NCBI RefSeq assembly: GCF_014196345.1
Contig: NZ_JACIDN010000001.1
Coordinates: forward strand, 627,393-691,392
Origin: Methylobacterium brachythecii
GTDB taxonomy: Bacteria > Pseudomonadota > Alphaproteobacteria > Rhizobiales > Beijerinckiaceae
Direction of reading: 5' to 3'
Length of the DNA stretch: 64,000 nt
The notes under the pieces: model-generated
Told to the model about the DNA's origin: nothing
The model's input: only the letters and a program-made list of their open reading frames with translations
The model's database searches: none
Made by a program: the position numbers and the translations under genes
In this document: positions 56,137 to 64,000 of the stretch, one piece after another
Layout of the letters: each line of letters opens with the position of its first letter
Numbering within the stretch: position 1 is the first letter of the stretch

Positions 56137-56964
56137 TCACACAGGCGTCGCCGCCAATAACCCGATCAGACCGGCGATCTCGGCGACCTGTTGGCAGGCG
56201 CCGATCACGTCGCCGGTCTGGCCGCCGATCTGCTGGCGGGCGAGGCGGGTCAGCCCATAGGCGGCGGCCGGAGCGAGCACCAGCATCAGCACGACCCCGA
56301 GCAGCGGGAGCCCTGCGGCCCAGGCGATCAGCCCCAAGACGATGCAGATGGCAGCCGCAACGGCGACCGTGGGCGGCGTCGGGCGGCCGACCGAGGCTCC
56401 GGCCCCGCCGGGCCGCGCGGGTTCGAGCAACACCATCGGGGCGAGCGCCGCACTGCGCGAGACGGCGGCCGTCAGGAGGAGCGCCACGGCTGCAAGGGCG
56501 CCCGAGCGGTCGAGCAGGGTCGCGAGCGCGCCGAGCCTCAGCGAGAAGGACAGCACCAGGGCCGTGCCGCCATAGGCGCCGATGCGGCTATCGCGCATGA
56601 TCTCGAGGCGGCGCATCCAGGTGTTGCCGCCGCCGAACCCGTCGGCGACGTCGGCGAGGCCGTCCTCGTGCATCGCGCCGGTGACGAGAGCCAGCACCGT
56701 CAGCGCCAGCGCCGAGGCGACGAAGGGGCCGAGCCGCAATTCCCAGGCGACGACGAGCACCAAAGCCGCCGGCAGCGCCAGCAGCAGCCCGGCCAGCGGT
56801 AGCACGCGGGGGACGGTGGCGAAATCCGGCGTCGCGAAGGGTGCCGGCTCGTCCGGCAGCGGCGGGATCGGAAGTCGCGTGAAGAAGCGCAGGCAGGCGG
56901 CGATGTCGTAGAGGACGCCCGCGCCGGGAAAGAACGGGGTGTGGTCGGCCCGATCGTCGCTCAT
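56137..56964 (-). CDS. cobS: Adenosylcobinamide-GDP ribazoletransferase CobS
   Basis: 275 aa, integral membrane, joins alpha-ribazole to adenosyl-cobinamide-GDP as the final step of B12 assembly. FFTRLPIP near the N-terminus, MHEDGLADVADGFGGGNTWMRRLEIMRDSRIGAYGG with the DGLADxxD metal site, and QIGGQTGDVIGACQQVAEIAGLI near the end are diagnostic. ATG 56964 is chosen; the frame extends far upstream as antisense to cobT. Divergent from cobT across 135 bp; no cobalamin riboswitch fits in that space. Confidence 0.95.
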   Translation of the reverse strand: MSDDRADHTPFFPGAGVLYDIAACLRFFTRLPIPPLPDEPAPFATPDFATVPRVLPLAGLLLALPAALVLVVAWELRLGPFVASALALTVLALVTGAMHEDGLADVADGFGGGNTWMRRLEIMRDSRIGAYGGTALVLSFSLRLGALATLLDRSGALAAVALLLTAAVSRSAALAPMVLLEPARPGGAGASVGRPTPPTVAVAAAICIVLGLIAWAAGLPLLGVVLMLVLAPAAAYGLTRLARQQIGGQTGDVIGACQQVAEIAGLIGLLAATPV

Positions 56965-57099
56965 CGCTCGCCTGTCGCCGGGCCCGGCTGCGTGTCGGAT
57001 CGTCCGCACGCCTTCACCGCGCCCGCCAGGACTTCTATAGCGCCGCAACCGCTTCCCGCCACGCCCTCCCGGCGCCCCCGTTTCGTTCGAGTTCCCGCG

Positions 57100-58125
57100 A
57101 TGACAGACGAATCCTCGCCCTTCGCCGATATCCGCCGCCTCGTCGCCGAGATCCCCGGCCCCGACGAGGATGCCCTTGCCGCGGTGCGCGCCCGCGATGC
57201 CGTGCTGACCAAGCCTGCTGGCGCGCTGGGCCGGCTGGAGGATCTCGTCGAGTGGGTCGCCGTCTGGCAGGGCAAGGCGAAGCCGAGCTTCGACCGGCCG
57301 CTCGTCTGCGTCTTCGCCGGCAGCCACGGCGTCACGGCACGCGGCGTCTCGGCCTTCCCGGATGCGGTCAACCGCCAGATGCTGGAGAACTTTTCGGCTG
57401 GCGGGGCGGCGATCAACCAGCTCTGCGCCGCCTATGGGCTCGGCTTCAAGGTGTTCGACCTCGCCATCGACATGCCGACAGGCGACATCTGCGAGGGGCC
57501 GGCGCTCGACGAGAAATCCACCGTCGCCACCATGGCCTTCGGCATGGAGGCGGTGGCCGCCGGCACCGATTGCCTCGGCATCGGCGAGATGGGGATCGGC
57601 AACACCACGATCGCGGCGGCGATCTATTGCGCGCTTTGGGGGGGCGAGCCGGAGCATTGGGTCGGGCGTGGCACGGGTGTCGACGCGGCCGGGCTCGCGC
57701 GCAAGGCGGAGGCCGTGGCGCTCGCCATGAAAACGCATGCCGGGCATCTCGACGATCCGCTGAGTGTGCTCGCCCGGCTCGGCGGCCGCGAGATTGCGGC
57801 CATGGCCGGGGCGATCCTGGCCGCGCGCTTACAGCGCGTGCCGGTGGTGCTCGACGGCTACGTTTCGACGGCTGCGGCGGCCGTGCTGCATGCCCTTGAT
57901 CCGCGGGCGCTCGACCATTGCGTCGCCGGCCACGTCTCGGCTGAAGGGGTTCATGCGGAGGTCTTGGATCGCCTCGGACTGGAGCCCGTCCTGTCGCTGG
58001 GCCTGCGCCTCGGCGAGGCCTCCGGCGCGGCCCTGGCGATGGGGCTGATCAAGGGCGCGCTCGCCTGCCACCGCGACATGGCCACTTTCGAGCAGGCCGG
58101 GATTTCGGGGAAGAGCGCGGGCTGA
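57100..58125 (+). CDS. cobT: Nicotinate-nucleotide:DMB phosphoribosyltransferase CobT
   Basis: 341 aa. Makes alpha-ribazole phosphate, the lower ligand precursor that CobS uses after dephosphorylation. KPAGALGRLEDLVEWVAVWQG, VFAGSHGVTARGVSAFP, GEMGIGNTTIAAAI, and GLRLGEASGAALAMGLI with the catalytic Glu are all present. The product name CobU is used for the same enzyme in some species. Divergent from cobS; both may share a control region. Confidence 0.95.
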   Translation: MTDESSPFADIRRLVAEIPGPDEDALAAVRARDAVLTKPAGALGRLEDLVEWVAVWQGKAKPSFDRPLVCVFAGSHGVTARGVSAFPDAVNRQMLENFSAGGAAINQLCAAYGLGFKVFDLAIDMPTGDICEGPALDEKSTVATMAFGMEAVAAGTDCLGIGEMGIGNTTIAAAIYCALWGGEPEHWVGRGTGVDAAGLARKAEAVALAMKTHAGHLDDPLSVLARLGGREIAAMAGAILAARLQRVPVVLDGYVSTAAAAVLHALDPRALDHCVAGHVSAEGVHAEVLDRLGLEPVLSLGLRLGEASGAALAMGLIKGALACHRDMATFEQAGISGKSAG

Positions 58126-58162
58126 TTCCGGCATCGCTCCGGCGCAGCGAGCCACGCCGGAA
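58126..58162 (+). terminator. Possible hairpin after cobT
   Basis: TTCCGGC (58126-58132) and GCCGGAA (58156-58162) pair directly after the cobT stop, with a 23-nt loop that can itself fold. No U-tract follows, so weak. Confidence 0.3.
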
Positions 58163-58178
58163 CGATGCTACTCCGAGG

Positions 58179-58454
58179 TCAGCGCCAGTGACGATGGTGC
58201 CGGTGGTGGCGCCAATGGTGGCGGTGATGCCAATGGTGGTGCCGTCGGTAGTGACCGTGCATCCGGGGGCGGCCGTTGCCGCTGCGCGCGGCGCCCGGCG
58301 TCAACCCATCGCCCGGGCTGTTCATCTGTGCGAGCTGGATGGGCTCGTTCGCCCGGATGTTCACGTTCGGCGAAACGGCAGCGGCTTGAGCGCTCAGGCC
58401 ACCGGCCACGAGCAGGCCGGCCGCGAGCATCGCGGTTCGTATTGTTCTCTTCAT
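58179..58454 (-). CDS. Secreted histidine-rich protein
   Basis: 91 aa. Signal peptide (TIRTAMLAAGLLVAGGLSAQAA), a short polar middle (VSPNVNIRANEPIQLAQMNSPG), then a tail in which 14 of the last 27 residues are His and most others Arg or Trp (HHHWHHRHHWRHHRHH). Such a tail would bind transition metals in the periplasm, or at acidic pH behave as a polycation. It is transcribed convergently with cobT, so cobalt is a tempting ligand, but this is only position-based. Confidence 0.75.
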   Translation of the reverse strand: MKRTIRTAMLAAGLLVAGGLSAQAAAVSPNVNIRANEPIQLAQMNSPGDGLTPGAARSGNGRPRMHGHYRRHHHWHHRHHWRHHRHHRHWR

Positions 58455-58570
58455 CCGTTCTCGATCCTGTCTGCCTTGACGGAGCCGCCGGCGTAGCCGT
58501 GCTCCTGTCGGGCTAACGAACGAAGGGCATGTTTCAGCGGGAGATCGGCTGGAATGTCGCAGGCGGACCT

Positions 58571-58599
58571 GTCAGCCGTCAGCCGTCAGCCGTCAGCCG

Positions 58600-58605
<6 letters not shown>
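58571..58605. repeat. Tandem heptanucleotide repeat
   Basis: GTCAGCC repeated four times in full plus a fifth GTCAGG copy. The fifth copy contains the stop codon of the PdhS-type kinase gene; the others lie just past it. Length changes would therefore not alter that protein. Confidence 0.8.
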
Positions 58606-60153
<1,548 letters not shown>

Positions 60154-60399
60154 TCGGGCGGGATCGGGCACGCAAGCGACGCCCCGCTGGTGCGAGGCTG
60201 GATACCAAGACCGACACAGTGCGCCGGAACCGTTAAGAAGCGGCTGCCGGGATCGACGGCATTTTGCGGTTCACGCCCGTCCGTCGCGTGCGGCCTCGGG
60301 CTGGCGATGCGCGAAACGCTTCGTCATGGTGCAGTCCTCGATTCCGATCGCGCGGCGGATACTGTCTAGCGAAAGACGAAGACTTCCGAGGACACGGCG

Positions 60400-61398
60400 A
60401 TGCGCATGCGAATGGCACCCTCTCTGCGGATCGGCACGCTCGTCGCCCTGCTCTCGGGATTCGCGTCGGCGACCGCCTGGGCGGGCGACGTCGCCGGGGC
60501 GAAGGACCATCCCCTGGCCGGCCGCTTCGAAGGATCGACCATCGTGGACTACAAGGCCCGAAGTTTCGACGAAGCCGCGCTGCTTCGGGCACCGATCGAC
60601 TATGCCGCTCTTCTCGATCGCAATGCGCCCGAGGAGAGATCCGGCCCCGAATGGCTCGCCGTCCAGGGCAAGCTGACCGAGATCCGATACGACATACCGG
60701 AACACCGGTCGTCGCTCGAAGTGATGGTCAACTATCAGTCATTCCTGAAATCGAACGGTTTCGAGATCCAGTTCAACTGTGCGGACAGCGCATGTCTGAA
60801 GGGCAACGTGCGAGATCCCTACGTGCTCGGTCAGCTGATCGATACGCGGAACGGCGTCTCGACGTCCTATTTCGACCATGCGCGCTATCTTCTGGCCGTG
60901 GTCGATCGCTCGGGCGCTCCTGCCTACGTGGCCGTGATCACCGGCGAGGACAAAGAGCGGACCACCGCCTTCGTCCGGGTGGTGGAAACCAAGGCAGCCG
61001 AACTCGACAAGATCAAGCTCGTGACGGCGAGCGAGATGAAGCAGGCCATGGATCGCGCCGGACGAGTCCAGCTCTACGGAATTCAATTCGATTTCGACAA
61101 AGCGACGATCAAGCCGGAATCGAGGCCGACACTCGCCGAGATCGCCAAGGTGATATCGGACAACCCCGGCCTGAAGCTGGAGATCGTCGGTCACACCGAC
61201 GACAAGGGTAAGGACGCCTACAACCTGGCTCTGTCCAATCGCCGCGCGGCCAGCGTCGTCTCGGACTTGCAGGGCAGCTTCGGCGTCGCGCGATCGCGGC
61301 TGACGAGTCGCGGTGCTGGCGTGTCGCAACCGCTCGTCCCGAACGACAGCGACGCCAACAGAGCGAAGAATCGGCGAGTCGAGCTGATCGTCAAATAG
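60400..61398 (+). CDS. DUF4892/OmpA-domain envelope protein
   Basis: 332 aa. A signal peptide (IGTLVALLSGFASATAWA) is followed by a DUF4892-like domain (HPLAGRFEGSTIVDYKARSFDEA...VNYQSFLKSNGFEIQFNCADSACLKGN...RYLLAVVDRSG..YVAVITGE). A C-terminal OmpA domain (YGIQFDFDKATIKPESRPTLAEIAKVI, LEIVGHTDDKGKDAYNLALSNRRAASVVSDL) binds peptidoglycan. GAGGA lies before ATG 60400. Likely an outer-membrane-associated anchor. It is the second OmpA-type protein in the window. Confidence 0.88.
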   Translation: MRMRMAPSLRIGTLVALLSGFASATAWAGDVAGAKDHPLAGRFEGSTIVDYKARSFDEAALLRAPIDYAALLDRNAPEERSGPEWLAVQGKLTEIRYDIPEHRSSLEVMVNYQSFLKSNGFEIQFNCADSACLKGNVRDPYVLGQLIDTRNGVSTSYFDHARYLLAVVDRSGAPAYVAVITGEDKERTTAFVRVVETKAAELDKIKLVTASEMKQAMDRAGRVQLYGIQFDFDKATIKPESRPTLAEIAKVISDNPGLKLEIVGHTDDKGKDAYNLALSNRRAASVVSDLQGSFGVARSRLTSRGAGVSQPLVPNDSDANRAKNRRVELIVK

Positions 61399-61563
61399 CT
61401 CCGCGACGATCGCGACGCTTCAGGCCCCGAGACGAATCTCCCTTGCGCTGCCGATGAAGAGGGCGGCTTCTAGGAACGATTCCAGCTTCATGTGCGCCGG
61501 CGCACATCGCATTCGCCCTCGCCGGTCACATTCCCTCGGGCAATTCGAAACGCGGAGACCGCG

Positions 61564-62019
61564 ATGCTGAAGCTCACCGTCAACGGCGTCCCCCACGACG
61601 TCGACGCCGATCCCGAAATGCCGCTGCTCTGGGCCATCCGCGACCGCCTCAACATGACCGGCACCAAGTATGGCTGCGGCATCGCGCAATGCGGTGCCTG
61701 CACCGTGCATATGGACGGTCAGCCGGTCCGGTCCTGCCAAACCCGGATTGGGGATGTCGGCGAAGCCAAGATCACCACGATCGAGGGCGTGTCGGGCAAG
61801 GTCGCCGAGGCGGTGCAGGGTGCCTGGCGTAACCTCGACGTCGTTCAGTGCGGCTATTGCCAGTCGGGGCAGATCATGTCCGCGATCGGCCTGCTCACGG
61901 ACAATCCGAAACCGTCCGATGCCGACATCGACGGCGCCATGGAGGGCAACATCTGTCGATGTGGCACCTACCAACGCATCCGCGCCGCGATCCACGAGGC
62001 GGCCCGCACGCTCGGCTGA
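61564..62019 (+). CDS. 2Fe-2S subunit of a molybdenum hydroxylase (IorA-like)
   Basis: 151 aa. YGCGIAQCGACTVHMDGQPVRSC holds the plant-type 2Fe-2S cluster and CGYCQSGQIMSAIGLL...GNICRCGTYQRI the second cluster, the xanthine-oxidase-type small subunit. The following gene is a two-subunit (no FAD) large subunit with a Tat signal, as in isoquinoline 1-oxidoreductase or membrane-bound aldehyde dehydrogenases. ATG 61564. It has no signal itself and would be exported with its partner. Confidence 0.9.
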   Translation: MLKLTVNGVPHDVDADPEMPLLWAIRDRLNMTGTKYGCGIAQCGACTVHMDGQPVRSCQTRIGDVGEAKITTIEGVSGKVAEAVQGAWRNLDVVQCGYCQSGQIMSAIGLLTDNPKPSDADIDGAMEGNICRCGTYQRIRAAIHEAARTLG

Positions 62020-62066
62020 TCGTTTTCGCTGCCTTTCCGACACTCATTGCCGAAGCGGAGCCTGCC

Positions 62067-64000
62067 ATGCTCAAGATTGCCCGGCCTAGCGCCACGCCGT
62101 CCCGCCGCGCCTTTCTCGCCGGAGGCGCCGCCGGCGCCATCCTGATCGGTTTCCGGCTCGATCTCAGAAATCCCGCCCATGCTGCCGCCGGACCGGATCT
62201 GTCGAAGGTCCCGGCCCAGCCCAATGCTTTCGTGCGCATCGCCGCCGACGACACCGTCACGGTGATGATCAAGCATCTCGACATGGGCCAGGGCAACACC
62301 ACCGGCCTCGCCACCATCCTCGCCGACGAGCTCGACGCGGACTGGGCACAGGTCCGCACCGCCTTCGCTCCCGCCGATGCCGCGCTCTACAACAACCTGC
62401 TGATGGGCCCCGTTCAGGGCACCGGCGGCTCCACGGCCATCGCCAATTCCTGGTTCCAATTGCGCAAGGCCGGCGCCGCGGCCCGCGCGATGCTGGTGAC
62501 CGCCGCGTCCTCTCAGTGGACGGTCCCGGCCAGCGAGATCACCGTGGCGAAGGGCGTGGTGCGCCATGCCGCTTCGAACCGCGAGGCCCGGTTCGGTCAG
62601 CTCGCCGAATCCGCCGCCAGCCTGCCGGTGCCACAGGAGCCACGGTTGAAGGATCCGAGCGCCTGGACGCTGATCGGCAAGAAGGGCCACCGCCTCGATT
62701 CGATCGCCAAGACGGATGGCAGCGCGATCTATTCCCTCGACATTCGCCGCCCTGGCCAGGTGACGGCGCTCGTCGCGCATCCCCCGCGCTTCGGCGCCAC
62801 GGTGAAACGGGTCGACGATGCGGCGGCGAAGGCCGTGCCGGGCGTGGTTGCGGTGGTCAAGATCCCCTCCGGCGTCGCCGTGATCGCGCGCGACACCTGG
62901 ACCGCGAAGAAGGCCCGCGAGGCCCTGAAGGTCGAGTGGGATGACAGCGCCGCCGAGTCGCGTTCGTCGGACAAGATCCTCGCCGAGTACCGCGAGATCG
63001 CCAAAAAACCCGGCCTCGTCGCCTCCCAGGCCGGCGATGCCGATGCGGCGATCAAGGGTTCGGCCAAGGTGCTGGAGGCCGAGTTCAGCTTCCCCTACCT
63101 CGCGCATGCCGCGATGGAGCCGCTGAACTGCACGATCGAGCGTGCCTCGGACGGCACCTTCGACGTCTATGCCGGCTGCCAGCTCCAGACCGTGGAGCAG
63201 GCGGTGGTGGCGGCGACGCTGGGCGTCACGCCGAACAAGGTCCGGCTGCACACGCAATGGGCCGGCGGCTCCTTCGGCCGCCGCGCGACGCCCGGCGCCG
63301 ACTATTTCGCCGAGGCCGCAAGCATCGTCGCCGCCTGGGACGGCAAGGCGCCGGTCCATCTCGTCTGGACGCGCGAGGACGACATGGCCGGCGGCTATTA
63401 CCGGCCGACGGTCTACCACACGATCAAGGCCGGCATCGACGCCAAGGGCGCGGTGACCGGCTGGCGCCACACCATCGTCGGCAAGTCGATCATGATTGGC
63501 TCGCCCTTCGAGGCGATGATCGTGAAGAACGGCATCGACGCCACCACCGTCGAGGGCGCCTCCGACACGCCCTACCAGATCCCGGCCTATCGCTTCGACG
63601 TGCATAACGGGCGAGAGGGCGTGCCGGTGCTGTGGTGGCGCTCGGTCGGCCACACCCACACCGCGCATGCGATGGAGGTGTTCATCGACGAATTGGCGCA
63701 TGCTGCCGGCGCCGACCCCGTCGCCTACCGCCTCGGCCTGCTTGGGCGCGCGCCCCGGCTCTCCGCCGTGCTCAAACTCGCCGCCAAAGAGGCCGGCTGG
63801 GACCGGAAGCCGACGGAGAAGGGTCGCGGCTACGGCGTCGCCGTTCACGAGAGCTTCGGCTCCTACGTCGCCATGGTCGCCGATGTGACGGCCGGTGACT
63901 CCTCGGTGAAGGTGAACCGCATCGTCGCCGCCGTCGATGTCGGCGTGCCGGTGAACCCGGACGTCATCCGGGCTCAGGTCGAGGGGGCGGTCGGCTTCGC
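62067..64000 (+). CDS. Molybdenum hydroxylase large subunit (IorB-like), cut by window edge
   Basis: At least 644 residues from ATG 62067, open to the window end. A twin-arginine signal (PSRRAFLAGGAAGAILIGF) is followed by a long molybdopterin-binding region: VTVMIKHLDMGQGNTTGLATILADELD, GTGGSTAIANSWFQLRKAGAAARAML, PYLAHAAMEPLNCTIE, GGSFGRRATPGADYFAEA, WWRSVGHTHTAHAMEVFIDELA and ESFGSYVAMVADV. This order is that of the isoquinoline 1-oxidoreductase beta chain. The substrate is uncertain: the family includes aldehyde and N-heterocycle oxidisers. It forms an operon with the 2Fe-2S gene 47 bp upstream. Confidence 0.92.
   Translation, partial: MLKIARPSATPSRRAFLAGGAAGAILIGFRLDLRNPAHAAAGPDLSKVPAQPNAFVRIAADDTVTVMIKHLDMGQGNTTGLATILADELDADWAQVRTAFAPADAALYNNLLMGPVQGTGGSTAIANSWFQLRKAGAAARAMLVTAASSQWTVPASEITVAKGVVRHAASNREARFGQLAESAASLPVPQEPRLKDPSAWTLIGKKGHRLDSIAKTDGSAIYSLDIRRPGQVTALVAHPPRFGATVKRVDDAAAKAVPGVVAVVKIPSGVAVIARDTWTAKKAREALKVEWDDSAAESRSSDKILAEYREIAKKPGLVASQAGDADAAIKGSAKVLEAEFSFPYLAHAAMEPLNCTIERASDGTFDVYAGCQLQTVEQAVVAATLGVTPNKVRLHTQWAGGSFGRRATPGADYFAEAASIVAAWDGKAPVHLVWTREDDMAGGYYRPTVYHTIKAGIDAKGAVTGWRHTIVGKSIMIGSPFEAMIVKNGIDATTVEGASDTPYQIPAYRFDVHNGREGVPVLWWRSVGHTHTAHAMEVFIDELAHAAGADPVAYRLGLLGRAPRLSAVLKLAAKEAGWDRKPTEKGRGYGVAVHESFGSYVAMVADVTAGDSSVKVNRIVAAVDVGVPVNPDVIRAQVEGAVGF

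Overview
The window is GC-rich, densely coded alphaproteobacterial chromosome and looks like Methylobacterium/Methylorubrum or a close Rhizobiales relative. That call rests on three things: the ahcY-divL-tsaE/amgK-murU-addB gene order, an HWE sensor kinase together with DivL- and PdhS-type kinases, and a group I intron in tRNA-Arg(CCU) of the kind known from Agrobacterium. It is a judgement from sequence reading, not a database match. No insertion sequence, prophage, CRISPR array, rRNA or replication origin is visible. The only repeats are small REP-like palindromes and short tandem arrays.

Layout. 1-4.4 kb: the start of an RsbQ-like hydrolase, a helix-turn-helix protein with a probable leaderless promoter, trmB flanked by two related palindromic elements of about 115 bp, metK, and an Xre regulator. 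4.4-4.75 kb: tRNA-Arg(CCU) split by a 245-nt group I intron. 5-12.8 kb: a nuclease-like secreted protein, an M48 lipoprotein protease, an HWE kinase, a membrane protein, sodB and murJ. 12.8-23.8 kb (minus strand): addB, murU, a VOC protein, a secreted protein, a TsaE-AmgK fusion, divL and ahcY. 24-33 kb: a caspase-fold protein with TPRs that has lost both catalytic residues, an OmpA-like protein, an RND adaptor and pump, an ankyrin protein and a 63-aa acidic protein. 33-42 kb (minus): a second RND adaptor, an AsmA protein, then metH, metF and a SahR-type ArsR-methyltransferase regulator. 42-48 kb (minus): a periplasmic amidase translationally coupled to an intact caspase/LprI-like protein, an aminotransferase, a ROK kinase and dctA. 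48-58 kb: a CYTH-like protein, msrB, a YihY membrane protein, matB, a secreted collagen-like protein, an aspartic protease coupled to a DUF1289 protein, cobS and cobT. 58-64 kb: a histidine-rich secreted protein, a PdhS-type kinase, an OmpA/DUF4892 protein and an isoquinoline 1-oxidoreductase-type molybdenum hydroxylase (large subunit cut by the window edge).

How the genes connect. The clearest theme is the activated-methyl cycle: metK, ahcY, metH and metF all lie here, with cobS and cobT supplying the B12 that MetH needs. The sahR-metF-metH operon and ahcY carry nearly identical palindromes (18 of 20 bases) overlapping their predicted promoters, so they probably form one SahR regulon. metK has no such site and instead has a foldable leader. 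A second theme is envelope and peptidoglycan turnover: MurJ, MurU, AmgK, the amidase, two caspase-fold proteins, two OmpA-type proteins and AsmA. A third is cell-cycle signalling through a DivL homologue with Tyr at the phosphoacceptor position and a PdhS-type kinase.

The observations I rate highest are the intron-bearing tRNA, the shared SahR operator (which overlaps the sahR start codon), the coupled caspase/LprI-amidase pair together with the inactive caspase-TPR protein, and the collagen-like protein.
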